A stretch of 64,000 nucleotides of DNA. It comes from Lutibacter litoralis. GTDB taxonomy: Bacteria; Bacteroidota; Bacteroidia; Flavobacteriales; Flavobacteriaceae. The position numbers and the translations under genes are program-made. Shown here in pieces: positions 1 to 8,811 of this stretch; within the stretch, counting starts at the first letter, position 1; every line of letters begins with the position of its first letter. The notes beneath the pieces were generated by a model. That model saw only the letters and a list, made by a program, of their open reading frames with translations, did not search any database and was not told the DNA's origin. The stretch lies in contig NZ_BMNS01000007.1 in NCBI RefSeq assembly GCF_014646675.1, positions 124,001 through 188,000 on the forward strand. The letters are read 5' to 3'.

Positions 1-1203
1 AATGTAGCCAATGTTGTGGGTGTATTTATACCTTCGGTACCGGATATTCAATTAGATTTTGGTTTTTTTATTTTTGATAGCGTACAGTTATTGTTTTTAA
101 TAGGTGGTATTTCTATAGCAATGGGAATTGTAACTTATTCTAAAAAAGTGATGATGACTGTTGGTAACGATTTAATGAAATTGTCTGCAGAGGCTGCTTT
201 GGTAATTGTGTTGGCACATGCTATGGTGTTGTTTATATTTTCTTCTTCATCTTTATCAAATGCCATACAAAGTCTTGGCTTACCGGCAATTCCGTTAGTA
301 CCAGTTTCAAGTTCTCAAGCTATTGTTGGAGCAATAATGGGAATTGGTTTGTTAAAAGGAGGTAGAGGAATTAAATTTAATGTTTTGGGAAGAATTTCAG
401 TAGGTTGGATAACCACGCCTGTAATTGCTGGTATTGTCTCATTTATGTCGTTGTTTTTTATGGATAACGTTTTTAAATTACAAGTTTATGATACTACAAA
501 TACTGCCTTAAAATCAATGAAAAGCGAGTTTAATAGTTTTCCAAAACCTACCGATATTTCTGTTAATGTTAATTTATTTCAGCCTTTATTATACACTATT
601 ATTATTATATTAACTATTGTAATAATTGTTTTAGCATTAAAACTAACAAATAAAACATTAAAATCTAAAGATGAAGAATCTTCTGATATTTCTCGAAAAT
701 ATAAGGCACAGGAGGCCTTTTTAAAAACGGAATTGGCAAAAGCTAATACAGAAAATGCTGAGTTAGAAAAGGAAATTGATTTTAAACGAAAAGAGCAAAT
801 GAGTATTGCTTTAAATATCATTCAAAAGAATCGGTTTTTAGAAAAACTACGCACAAAAATTGATAAAATAATTGAGAAATCTGATACGGATCAGGTGGAG
901 CTTTCAAAATTAAAAAAGTTAATTGTAGAAAATTTAAGTGTAGATAAAGATAGACAGCGCTTCAATATTTATATCAACGAGTTAAATAGAGATTTTTATT
1001 TCAGATTGTTAAATAGATATCCAAATTTAACTGAAAATGAACAACGTTTATGTGCATTGGTTCGTTTAAATTTAAGTTCAAAAGATATGGCATCAATTTT
1101 AAATATTTCAACAAAAAGTGTAGAGGTAAATAGACATAGATTACGTAAAAAAATGCACTTAAAACGAGAAGATAATTTAACCGAATTAATAAGTAAACTT
1201 TAA
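1..1203 (+). CDS. PiT-family phosphate permease (C-terminal part) fused to coiled coil and LuxR-type HTH; 5' partial
   Basis: The reading frame is open to base 1 (in-frame NVANVVGVFIPS), so the start lies outside the window and the GTG at 16 is not the real start. The first ~150 visible residues match the second half of inorganic phosphate transporters: a degenerate N-VAN-VG signature, then VSSSQAIVGAIMGIGLLKGG and several membrane helices. A last TM helix at about residues 195-215 leads into a charged coiled coil (about 225-300). The C-terminal ~65 residues form a LuxR/GerE-like helix-turn-helix (LTENEQRLCALVRLNLSSKD, then SVEVNRHRLRKKM). The same output module ends the sensor at 21323-24142. 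Known for the family: PiT imports phosphate with a cation. Inferred: the protein couples phosphate transport to DNA binding from the inner membrane. A phosphate-selective-type porin follows 22 bp downstream. Confidence 0.85.
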   Translation, partial: NVANVVGVFIPSVPDIQLDFGFFIFDSVQLLFLIGGISIAMGIVTYSKKVMMTVGNDLMKLSAEAALVIVLAHAMVLFIFSSSSLSNAIQSLGLPAIPLVPVSSSQAIVGAIMGIGLLKGGRGIKFNVLGRISVGWITTPVIAGIVSFMSLFFMDNVFKLQVYDTTNTALKSMKSEFNSFPKPTDISVNVNLFQPLLYTIIIILTIVIIVLALKLTNKTLKSKDEESSDISRKYKAQEAFLKTELAKANTENAELEKEIDFKRKEQMSIALNIIQKNRFLEKLRTKIDKIIEKSDTDQVELSKLKKLIVENLSVDKDRQRFNIYINELNRDFYFRLLNRYPNLTENEQRLCALVRLNLSSKDMASILNISTKSVEVNRHRLRKKMHLKREDNLTELISKL

Positions 1204-1225
1204 ATATAATTTAAACTGTAAAACA

Positions 1226-2584
1226 ATGAAAAATAAACTAAGTACACTAGTAGTGGCATTATTTCTATTTGGAATAGGGTTACATGCTCAAGAAATTAAA
1301 AAGGAAACCACTCGTATAAATCAATACGGGCAAGAAGTGGACGCTGTTCCACTAAAAACGGAAGCACAAGATGGCTTTATAAAATGGTTTTCTGAAGATG
1401 GAAACTATAAAATGTGGATGGATAATAGGGTACAGCTTGATGGTTATATGTTCTCAAATGATGCTTTAAATGAATTGGGAAATGGATTCATGATTCGTAG
1501 AATGCGTTTCGCTATTAAAGCTGAGTTTTGGAAAAACTGGTATGGAGAAATTGATTTAGATTTTGAAAGTTCTGCAACTGAAATAAAAGATGCTTATTTA
1601 AAGTACACACCAGATTCGAAAAAGTGGGATTTTAAAGCTGGTCATTTTAAGGAAGGTTATGGTATGGAAACTACGACTACTTCAAGATATTTATTATTTA
1701 TGGAACGTTCTTTCGCATCTACTTTCGATCCTTCACGTCATTTAGGTTTTCAAGTAAATTCTTATGGAAAAAAACTATTATTAATTGGGGGTGTTCATTT
1801 TAATACTGTTGGAGACGCTGAAGAAGTAGAGTTTACTAAAGACGCTAATAAAGATAATGGGAAAGACGAAGGCTATTCTTTAACTGGTAGAGCTGTTTGG
1901 ACACCAATTAATAATACTACTAGATTGTTACATGTCGGTGCTGCAGCAACATATAGAACTCCAAAAACACATTGGGAAGATGGAGCCTATAGAATTAGCA
2001 CACGATCACATTCTGCAGTTAATAGAAAAAAATTCTTAGATACAGATGATATTTCAGGTGTTGACAATGTATTTGGATATACTTTTGAACTGGCAGGAAA
2101 ATATAATGGTTTTATGTTCCAAGGAGAATATAAAGAACACAATGTTAATATGATTGAGGGTGTAGATGCTTCCTTTAAAGGATATTATGCTCAAGCGGCC
2201 TACTTGTTAAGAGGAGGAAATCACAATTATAACACAAAAGAAGGGGAATTTACAAGAATTACTCCTGGATCTGATAAAGGAGATGTTGAACTTGCTTTAA
2301 GGTATGACTATATAGATTTAAATGATTTTGATGCTAGTATTTATGGTGGTTCTGCTGAAGGATATTCAGTTGGTTTAAACTATTATGTAAACCCAAATAT
2401 TAAATTTATGGCAAACTATGTTTACCACAATCATGACCGCTATGCTGACGGAAAAGGTAAATTATTTGTAGGTAAAGATGCAGATGGCAACTTAACTAAA
2501 GATTGGTCTAATGTGTACGATGCAGATGGAAAGGGTGGTGATGATTATGGTCAATTTTCAATAAGATTGGAAGTGAATTTTTAA
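1226..2584 (+). CDS. Porin O/P family (phosphate-selective porin-like) outer-membrane protein
   Basis: 452 residues with a Sec signal peptide ending near GLHAQ. The body is typical of Porin_O_P: an early strand (NRVQLDGYMF), the paired strands FMIRRMRFAIKAEF and WYGEIDLDFE, a segment containing AGHFKEGYG followed by RYLLFMERS and FDPSRHLGFQ, and a terminal aromatic strand ending in F (QFSIRLEVNF). This predicts a beta-barrel channel for phosphate or other anions in the outer membrane. It starts 22 bp after the PiT-HTH gene and is probably in one transcript with it, which supports a role in phosphate entry. Substrate selectivity cannot be read from sequence alone, since many Bacteroidota porins of this family are not proven to be phosphate specific. 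Confidence 0.85.
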   Translation: MKNKLSTLVVALFLFGIGLHAQEIKKETTRINQYGQEVDAVPLKTEAQDGFIKWFSEDGNYKMWMDNRVQLDGYMFSNDALNELGNGFMIRRMRFAIKAEFWKNWYGEIDLDFESSATEIKDAYLKYTPDSKKWDFKAGHFKEGYGMETTTTSRYLLFMERSFASTFDPSRHLGFQVNSYGKKLLLIGGVHFNTVGDAEEVEFTKDANKDNGKDEGYSLTGRAVWTPINNTTRLLHVGAAATYRTPKTHWEDGAYRISTRSHSAVNRKKFLDTDDISGVDNVFGYTFELAGKYNGFMFQGEYKEHNVNMIEGVDASFKGYYAQAAYLLRGGNHNYNTKEGEFTRITPGSDKGDVELALRYDYIDLNDFDASIYGGSAEGYSVGLNYYVNPNIKFMANYVYHNHDRYADGKGKLFVGKDADGNLTKDWSNVYDADGKGGDDYGQFSIRLEVNF

Positions 2585-2609
2585 TAAAAACAATAAAAAA
2601 TTAAATAAG

Positions 2610-3128
2610 ATGAAAAATTTTAAATATTTCTTAATAATGCTTCTAACGCTAATATTTACAGTTAGTTGTGTTGAAGATGAAAACATGTATATTGAACCTA
2701 GCCCTTGGGTAGATGTTGAAACTACTACTGTAAACTATACTGAAGGTCCATTACAATCAGTTAAATTTCCTAATAATCCAATACCTGGAGAGGATGTAAA
2801 TGTTGAATTAAAGTATTCAAGTACTGAAACAATTTTAGAAGCAAGAATTTATTTTGCTACAGGAGATAGTCCTGTGTATGTTAAGGCAAATAAAATTTCA
2901 GGTGAAGATGATGCCTCATTTACACAAACTGGTGTTACAATTAATATGATTAATCAATCACAATCCGGAGTTAAAACTTCATTTTATGCGCGTATAGCCA
3001 CAGCTAGTGGTGAATATTATTATGGTAATAATCCGAATGGAATGGCTTTAGATAACTTTAATGATATTGATGAGTCCGATGCCTTTAAAGGTGACCCAAC
3101 AGGGTGGAATGTATTTACAGCTCAATAA
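2610..3128 (+). CDS. Uncharacterised lipoprotein
   Basis: 172 residues. The N-terminus is a lipoprotein signal (hydrophobic stretch then FTVSC, lipobox Cys at residue 20) followed by acidic residues, typical of exported Bacteroidota lipoproteins. The rest is beta-rich, with Ser/Thr/Asn-rich strands resembling an Ig-like or FN3-like fold (GEDVNVELKYSSTETILEAR). I do not recognise a named family. It is 25 bp downstream of the porin and is followed by a short hairpin, so it probably closes the PiT-porin transcript. A role as a porin accessory protein is only inference. Confidence 0.6.
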   Translation: MKNFKYFLIMLLTLIFTVSCVEDENMYIEPSPWVDVETTTVNYTEGPLQSVKFPNNPIPGEDVNVELKYSSTETILEARIYFATGDSPVYVKANKISGEDDASFTQTGVTINMINQSQSGVKTSFYARIATASGEYYYGNNPNGMALDNFNDIDESDAFKGDPTGWNVFTAQ

Positions 3129-3137
3129 ATAATAAAA

Positions 3138-3165
3138 ACCAGCTTGTGAATAGTTACAAGCTGGT
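3138..3165 (+). terminator. Hairpin after the lipoprotein gene
   Basis: A perfect 10-bp stem (ACCAGCTTGT / ACAAGCTGGT) with an 8-nt loop lies 10 bp after the stop at 3128. It lacks a strong T-tract (ACATTT follows), so it may be a weak terminator or a 3'-end stabilising hairpin separating this transcript from the gene at 3177. Confidence 0.5.
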
Positions 3166-3176
3166 ACATTTAAAAT

Positions 3177-3932
3177 ATGATACATTTAAGTAAAATAATA
3201 AGTTTTACCGTAATCTTTATGGTCTTTTTTCAAGCATGTAAAAATAGCCCAAATACTATTGAAGAAACTAAAAATGAGCTCGAATTAATTTCTAGTGAAA
3301 AAATTAATGTATCAGAGGCTTCAGGTTTAGCAATTAATACTTCGGGTTCAAATTTATATACAGTAAGTGATTATACTGGAAATATTTATAAACTTACTAC
3401 AGACGGAACTGTTTTAAAAGAATTTGTTTATGGCGGTGATGATGTTGAAGGAATTTCTATGGTTTCAAGTACTAAAGTATTGTTAGTTGAAGAAAGAACC
3501 AAGGAAATTGTTGAATACGATTTAAATTCAAAAAATTACAAGAAACACAAAGTAGATTATAGTAATAAAGATTTCAATAGTGGTCTTGAGGGAATAGCAT
3601 TTAATTTAAATGATAACACCATTTTTGTACTAAATGAAAAAGATCCGGGTATTTTAATGCGTTTAAAAAGTGATTTTTCAATTATTGAATCTTACGACTT
3701 AGATTTTGCATCAGACTATTCAGGGATATTTCATGATAAAGAATTAAATATTTTATGGATTTTGAGTGATCAAAGTAAAACAGTGAATAAATGTAGCTTA
3801 AAAGGAGCGTTAATTAAAAGTTACGCAATAGATGTAATTAAAGCAGAAGGTATCGCAGTTACAAATTCTAACATTTATATTGTAAGCGATTCAAATTCTA
3901 AATTATTTAAGTTTAAAAAACCAATCGAATAA
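3177..3932 (+). CDS. SdiA-regulated (YjiK-like) domain lipoprotein
   Basis: 251 residues with a lipoprotein signal (MVFFQAC). The remainder reads as a short beta-propeller-like repeat protein: SEASGLAI...LYTVSDYTGNIYKL, then VEGISMV...VLLVEERTKEIVEY, then GLEGIAFN...IFVLNEKDPGIL, then YSGIFHD...LWILSDQS, then AEGIAVTNSNIYIVSDSN. This pattern of xGI-x and LYxVSD blades is that of the SdiA-regulated/YjiK family. The family is secreted or periplasmic and its biochemical role is poorly defined. It sits between the phosphate porin block and the CYTH genes. Confidence 0.7.
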   Translation: MIHLSKIISFTVIFMVFFQACKNSPNTIEETKNELELISSEKINVSEASGLAINTSGSNLYTVSDYTGNIYKLTTDGTVLKEFVYGGDDVEGISMVSSTKVLLVEERTKEIVEYDLNSKNYKKHKVDYSNKDFNSGLEGIAFNLNDNTIFVLNEKDPGILMRLKSDFSIIESYDLDFASDYSGIFHDKELNILWILSDQSKTVNKCSLKGALIKSYAIDVIKAEGIAVTNSNIYIVSDSNSKLFKFKKPIE

Positions 3933-3954
3933 AAAACCAACTAAAAATATAATT

Positions 3955-4596
3955 ATGACAAAACCATCAATGAAAGTAGGAGAAATCTCTAAACCGCGTT
4001 TCGAGTTTAGAGCTTTCGGTCAAAACTTTGATATTCCTGCAAAATATATGGCACGCTTATCAGTTCCAATTCCAGAAAAAGTTTGGGAAAGAACTTCAGA
4101 AGAAATATATATTCTATCTAAAACCAACGATATTAATAATACTAAAATACGCGATGGTAAAATGGATATTAAAACCTTTGTACAGACTGTAGATGATTTA
4201 GAACAATGGAATCCTTTGATGAAAGGCGAATTTCCTATTGCAAAACAAGTATTAGAAAATGATGTCTTTCCAGCATTTCAAGTAGCACTGCCAACATTAA
4301 CTAAAGACACATATACCTTAGAAGAATTTTTAGCGATGATTGATGCTAACAAAGATCTACAAGGTGTAAAAGTTTACAAACAACGTTTTGGTTATATGGT
4401 AAATAACACGCTTTGTGAAGTAGGAAATGTTTTAATTAATGGAGCAAAAGTAGTTACCATTAATTCTGAATCTACAGAGTTAGATGATATTAAAAAAACT
4501 ATTGCAGACTGTAAGTTAGAGGGTGTAGAAAATATCAATTATTTACAAGCAATAAAAAGAGTAATAGGTTGGATTAATAAACCATTAGCAAATTAA
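3955..4596 (+). CDS. Divergent CYTH-like protein (putative)
   Basis: 213 residues, soluble, no signal peptide. The family is not certain. The middle (EEIYILSKTNDINNTKIRDG, then MDIKTF and LEQWNPLMKGEFPI) resembles the tunnel strands of CYTH-type proteins, with alternating charged residues (TKIRDGK, MDIK). The neighbour 3 bp downstream is a canonical CYTH protein, so the two are very likely co-translated. The N-terminal EIxRKF signature of CYTH enzymes is absent; the closest match is PRFEFRAFG. Inference: a partner or paralogue in triphosphate or polyphosphate metabolism. Alternative: an unrelated conserved hypothetical. Confidence 0.55.
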   Translation: MTKPSMKVGEISKPRFEFRAFGQNFDIPAKYMARLSVPIPEKVWERTSEEIYILSKTNDINNTKIRDGKMDIKTFVQTVDDLEQWNPLMKGEFPIAKQVLENDVFPAFQVALPTLTKDTYTLEEFLAMIDANKDLQGVKVYKQRFGYMVNNTLCEVGNVLINGAKVVTINSESTELDDIKKTIADCKLEGVENINYLQAIKRVIGWINKPLAN

Positions 4597-4598
4597 TT

Positions 4599-5069
4599 AT
4601 GGCACAAGAAATAGAAAGAAAGTTTTTAGTAAAAAACGACGATTTTAAACAGGAATCATTTAAAGAAACTAAAATTGTACAAGGGTTTTTATCAACTGTT
4701 CCAGAAAGAACGGTAAGAATTAGAATTAAAGGCGATCAAGGATTTATCACAGTAAAAGGAATTGGAAACAAGTCTGGCACGTCACGTTTTGAATGGGAAA
4801 AAGAAATTTCTGTTGAAGATGCTACGGATTTATTAAAAATTAGCGAACCTGGCATAATTGATAAAACACGTTTTAATGTAAAATCTGGCGGTCATACTTT
4901 TGAAGTAGATGAATTTTATGGAGAGAACGAAGGTTTAACTGTTGCAGAAGTTGAATTAGATGCAGAAGGTGAAGATTTTATAAAACCAAAGTGGCTTGGA
5001 GAAGAAGTTACTGGACAAGTAAAATATTACAATTCAATGTTAATGAAAAACCCTTATAAAAACTGGTAG
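4599..5069 (+). CDS. CYTH domain protein (triphosphate tunnel metalloenzyme)
   Basis: 156 residues, the usual length of stand-alone bacterial CYTH proteins. The start MAQEIERKFLV contains the ExExK metal/triphosphate signature. It is followed by tunnel-lining strands RTVRIRIKG, FITVKG and FEWEKEI, then IDKTRF, FEVDEFYGE and VAEVELDAE. CYTH enzymes of this type hydrolyse inorganic triphosphate or related triphosphates in the cytosol. The reaction here is inferred from family. It starts 3 bp after the divergent CYTH-like gene and 39 bp before an anion permease, within a phosphate-related block. Confidence 0.88.
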   Translation: MAQEIERKFLVKNDDFKQESFKETKIVQGFLSTVPERTVRIRIKGDQGFITVKGIGNKSGTSRFEWEKEISVEDATDLLKISEPGIIDKTRFNVKSGGHTFEVDEFYGENEGLTVAEVELDAEGEDFIKPKWLGEEVTGQVKYYNSMLMKNPYKNW

Positions 5070-5107
5070 AAAAAGGGAGCTAAAGTTTTATATAATTATA
5101 AACAACT

Positions 5108-6682
5108 ATGTATAAAAATGTACTAGATATGAGTAACTACCGAATGGAAAAATTACCCGTTCGGAAGCTTACCAAAGTAGAAAAAACATTTAGAATAATT
5201 GGAGGACCTTTAGCTATTATAGCTTTTCTACTAATAATGTATATAGATATACCTTTTTTAAAAAATTTTAACCTAGAAACTTTAAGTAAGAGTGCAAGTA
5301 GCAATTTTGATACTATTGGATTGTTAAACTTTGTACAATCTAATAAAGCAATGTTAGCAATTTTTGTAGCATCGCTAATTTTGTGGATTACGGAAGCAAT
5401 TCCAAATTATTTAACATCATTAATTTTAATTATAGCACTTGTTTTAACAGGTGTTTTACCTGAAAAAGTAGCATATGCACAATTAGGGCACCAAGTAATG
5501 TGGTTAAATATATTGTCTTTTATTTTAGCAAGCATGTTAGTTGCCACGGGAGTTGCAAAACGTTTTGCATTATGGTTTATTTTAAGATTTGGTAAAAATG
5601 CAACTTCTATATTTTTTAGTTTCATATTAATTAATATTGTATTGTCAATTTTTATTTCTGCAACCACTGCAAAAGCTGCAATATTATTGCCTATTTTTAT
5701 GGTAATTGCTGCAGTTTATGGAGCTTCAAATGGAAATAGAAATAATTTTGGACGTAATATTATATTGCAAAACTTGTTTCAAATAAATATGGGAGCAAGT
5801 GCCTTTTTAACAGGTTCAGGAGCAAATTTATTAGCAGCTTCACTAATTGCTGGAGCCATTGGAAGTGATATTTTCTTTTCAGATTGGATGGTAGCAGCTT
5901 TTCCAGGGGCACTTATTTTAATGATTATAGGTTGGGTTATTGGTACTAAGATTATATTTCCTCTTAAAGAGGGAGATAAAAAACCTTCAATTGAAGGTGG
6001 TATGGAAACTTTAAAAAAAGAGTTGCATAAAATGGGTAAAGTTTCTTTTAATGAAATAAAATCTATTGTAATATTTGTTTCAATTTTGGGTTTATGGGTA
6101 ACGGATAAATACCACGGTATAAGTCCTACAGCAGTTGCATTTTTAGGTGCAATTGTTGCACTGTTACCAAAAATTGGTATTGTAGCTTGGAACGATGTTG
6201 ATATTCCTTGGCATTTATTATTGTTCTCTGCAGGAGCTTATACTTTAGGAGCAGGTTTTAATGTTACAGATTTACCAAGTATTTCTATAAATGCACTTTT
6301 TGATGGTTTAGGTATTGGAGATAATACACCTTTTTGGGTGTTGTATCTTATTTTAACATTTGCAATGATATTTAGTGCATTATTTTTTCAAAGTAAAACT
6401 ATGCGTGCTATGATTTTTATTCCAATTGCAATTGGTATTGCAACCCGTTTTGGTTTTGATATTGTAAGTTTAGCTTTACCCGTTGCTTTTTTAATTGAAC
6501 ATGTATATACGTTGCCATTTAATAGTAAACCAGCATTGTTATTGTATTCAACTAACCATTACAGTTGGAATGATACGTTTAGGTATGGAATTACGATGCA
6601 AATTATTGCGTGGATTATGTCTATAATAATGGCAATGACTTATTTTAAATGGCTTGACATTACACCAGATGGCTTGTTTTAA
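5108..6682 (+). CDS. SLC13/DASS-type anion permease
   Basis: 524 residues with roughly 12 predicted membrane segments. The sequence follows the DASS layout: WITEAIPNYLTSLILIIALV near residue 95, a membrane-re-entrant stretch around GSGANLLAASLIAGAIG (about 237-254), a second-half helix WHLLLFSAGAYTLGAGF, and a second hairpin near LPFNSKPALLLYSTN. The family moves dicarboxylates, sulfate or, in some members, phosphate, usually with sodium. The substrate cannot be read here, but the position next to CYTH, PiT and porin O/P genes makes phosphate or another inorganic anion a reasonable guess. The alternative start at MSNYRM (codon 8) is possible. Confidence 0.75.
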   Translation: MYKNVLDMSNYRMEKLPVRKLTKVEKTFRIIGGPLAIIAFLLIMYIDIPFLKNFNLETLSKSASSNFDTIGLLNFVQSNKAMLAIFVASLILWITEAIPNYLTSLILIIALVLTGVLPEKVAYAQLGHQVMWLNILSFILASMLVATGVAKRFALWFILRFGKNATSIFFSFILINIVLSIFISATTAKAAILLPIFMVIAAVYGASNGNRNNFGRNIILQNLFQINMGASAFLTGSGANLLAASLIAGAIGSDIFFSDWMVAAFPGALILMIIGWVIGTKIIFPLKEGDKKPSIEGGMETLKKELHKMGKVSFNEIKSIVIFVSILGLWVTDKYHGISPTAVAFLGAIVALLPKIGIVAWNDVDIPWHLLLFSAGAYTLGAGFNVTDLPSISINALFDGLGIGDNTPFWVLYLILTFAMIFSALFFQSKTMRAMIFIPIAIGIATRFGFDIVSLALPVAFLIEHVYTLPFNSKPALLLYSTNHYSWNDTFRYGITMQIIAWIMSIIMAMTYFKWLDITPDGLF

Positions 6683-6740
6683 TATAAAAAAATATAAAAT
6701 TGAAGATACAGAACAGGCAAATAGCAAATACTAGAATTAG

Positions 6741-8207
6741 ATGATTCAAGACAGTGTAAAGATTCACGATAATTTTTCTTTAGAAGTAAAATCAATTTAC
6801 GAAAACATTTCAGAAAAGAAGAAAACTAAATACAATACACTTACGTATCTTTTTATACCAAACGGTTTAAATATTAATAATCAAACGTATTCAAAATCTA
6901 AATTTTATAATGATGTTAAAGTATATATTAGATACAATGCTTCCGAATATACTCTAGACGAAATTCTTAATTTAAAAACAGGTCCATTACATCAATTAAT
7001 TAAAATTGTAAAAAAAATATCTGGGAAAAAAGTTTCAAAAAAAAATAAATTAGAATTTGAATCTAGAGTGAAAATGTTGGGTGTTATTTTAAATAATACT
7101 CTTAAAATTGCAATTCCATCTTTAAAGGATTTTGGAAAATCTAATGTTGCTATTTCTATTGATTATTTTACCAAACTTAAAAATTTTTTAAGCTTTTATA
7201 GAGGTTTAGTTGGCATCATTGAACATTTAAAAATTGAAGAAGAATTAAAAAAGACCATTAAATACGGAGATGAATACATGAGTAATAGTATCAACTATTA
7301 TCTTATTGTATTATTAGATTATTACAAAATTATAAATGTTGAAAAAGAAATTTTAAAAATAATAATTTCCTTTCTTAAAGAAGAACAAGCGTATCGTAAA
7401 ATACAAAATTACGATCTTACAAGTGAAGAAGATTATTTTGACGAAACATTATTGCATAAAAGAAGTCAATTAAAAAAGTATGTAGAAGGTGTATTGTTTT
7501 TAAATAGAGATGTTAGAAAAGACGGTGCATTTTTCGAACAATCTATATTTGCAATTGCTGCGGGTTTAGCAATGGTTTTTTCTACGGGAATTGCTTTTTA
7601 TTACCAACAAGTATATGGAAATTTTACATTACCATTTTTTATAGCGTTGGTTGTTGGTTATATGTTTAAAGATAGAATAAAAGCCTCTATAGGCTTATTG
7701 TTTGTAAGTAAAGCAAATTCATTATTTCACGATTTTAAAATAAAAATTAGAGATTCTGGAACTAACTTAATAGGAGTTGTAAGAGAAAACTTTACGTTTG
7801 TTCCTTTTAATAAATTGGGGCCAAAAGTTAAAAGGCATCGTTTAAAAAATAGGTTTATAGATGCGGATTATAACTTTTTGGGAGAGAAAATTATCCAATA
7901 CAAAAAGAAAATTGTTATTTATCCTAAAAAATTTGGTGAAGAAATTTCAGACAATAGACTTAATAGTATGGTGGATATAACTCGTGTTAATTTGTATCGT
8001 TTTACTACTCAAATGGATGATCCTAAAAAGGAATATTCATTATTAAAAAAAGGTAAAATCATCAACAGAGTTGGAAATAGAATTTACCATATTAATTTAA
8101 TTCAAAAATTTTATACTGAAAAAGGAGTAGAATTTAAGCGCTACCTTGTAATTATGAATAGAAAAGGTATTAAGCGTATTGAACCTGTTGAGTTGGATAT
8201 TTATTAA
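6741..8207 (+). CDS. Uncharacterised protein with central membrane hairpin
   Basis: 488 residues, family not recognised. The N-terminal ~260 residues are charged, Lys-rich and predicted soluble and mostly helical. Two hydrophobic helices follow (about 268-290 and 295-310, FFEQSIFAIAAGLAMVFSTG and LPFFIALVVGYMF). A basic C-terminal ~175 residues resembles a beta-rich cytosolic domain ending in VELDIY. This topology leaves both large domains on the same side of the inner membrane. It follows the permease by 58 bp in the same direction. No catalytic motif is evident. Confidence 0.6.
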   Translation: MIQDSVKIHDNFSLEVKSIYENISEKKKTKYNTLTYLFIPNGLNINNQTYSKSKFYNDVKVYIRYNASEYTLDEILNLKTGPLHQLIKIVKKISGKKVSKKNKLEFESRVKMLGVILNNTLKIAIPSLKDFGKSNVAISIDYFTKLKNFLSFYRGLVGIIEHLKIEEELKKTIKYGDEYMSNSINYYLIVLLDYYKIINVEKEILKIIISFLKEEQAYRKIQNYDLTSEEDYFDETLLHKRSQLKKYVEGVLFLNRDVRKDGAFFEQSIFAIAAGLAMVFSTGIAFYYQQVYGNFTLPFFIALVVGYMFKDRIKASIGLLFVSKANSLFHDFKIKIRDSGTNLIGVVRENFTFVPFNKLGPKVKRHRLKNRFIDADYNFLGEKIIQYKKKIVIYPKKFGEEISDNRLNSMVDITRVNLYRFTTQMDDPKKEYSLLKKGKIINRVGNRIYHINLIQKFYTEKGVEFKRYLVIMNRKGIKRIEPVELDIY

Positions 8208-8269
8208 TTATTATCTTTTATTGAGATTAAGTATGTAAGTTTATAACTTCAAAATAGAGTTAAAAAATT

Positions 8270-8803
8270 ATGAATACTTATATTGAACTAGTAAAAACGT
8301 ATCCTATTTATAGTGTAATGATTCAATTTACAGTATTAGGAACTTTGGGCGACATATTTTCTAAATGGATGCAACGAGGCACAATTTTTATGCCTTATAA
8401 ATTAAGAATTGTTTTTTTAAAAATGTTGGAATGGGCATTTTTAGCCATAGTAATAAAGTATGCATTTGTAGGTTTTCAAGGTTTTATTGATGTTGTAATA
8501 GCTCAAGGGTTTTTACCAGAACTCAATTTGTTTGGAAGAGCGTTTTCGGTTTCTGTAGCTATGAATCTACAATTTGGTTTATTGTTGGTAATTCTTCATA
8601 GGTTTTTAGATAATTTAATTTCACAGGAAAATAATTGGGAAAACATTGATAAAGGAATGTTTTCTTTAATTTGGTTTTGGATTCCTGCTCACACGATAAC
8701 ATTTATGTTAGATAAACCATATCAAATTGGCTTAGCAGCTATTTGGTCCTTGGTTTTAGGTGTTATTTTGGGCTATTTTAATAAAACCAAAGTATCAAAT
8801 TAG
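8270..8803 (+). CDS. Small integral membrane protein, possibly Mpv17-like
   Basis: 177 residues with four or five hydrophobic segments. The N-terminal TVLGTLGDIFSKW and C-terminal FWIPAHTITFMLDKPYQIGL followed by a final helix are reminiscent of Mpv17/PMP22-type proteins (GDxxxQ near the start and a W-P-x(5-7)-P arrangement near the end), but the match is weak. It is the last gene of the forward-strand block and faces the convergent cyd operon. Function unknown. Confidence 0.5.
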   Translation: MNTYIELVKTYPIYSVMIQFTVLGTLGDIFSKWMQRGTIFMPYKLRIVFLKMLEWAFLAIVIKYAFVGFQGFIDVVIAQGFLPELNLFGRAFSVSVAMNLQFGLLLVILHRFLDNLISQENNWENIDKGMFSLIWFWIPAHTITFMLDKPYQIGLAAIWSLVLGVILGYFNKTKVSN

Positions 8804-8811
8804 AATAATTA

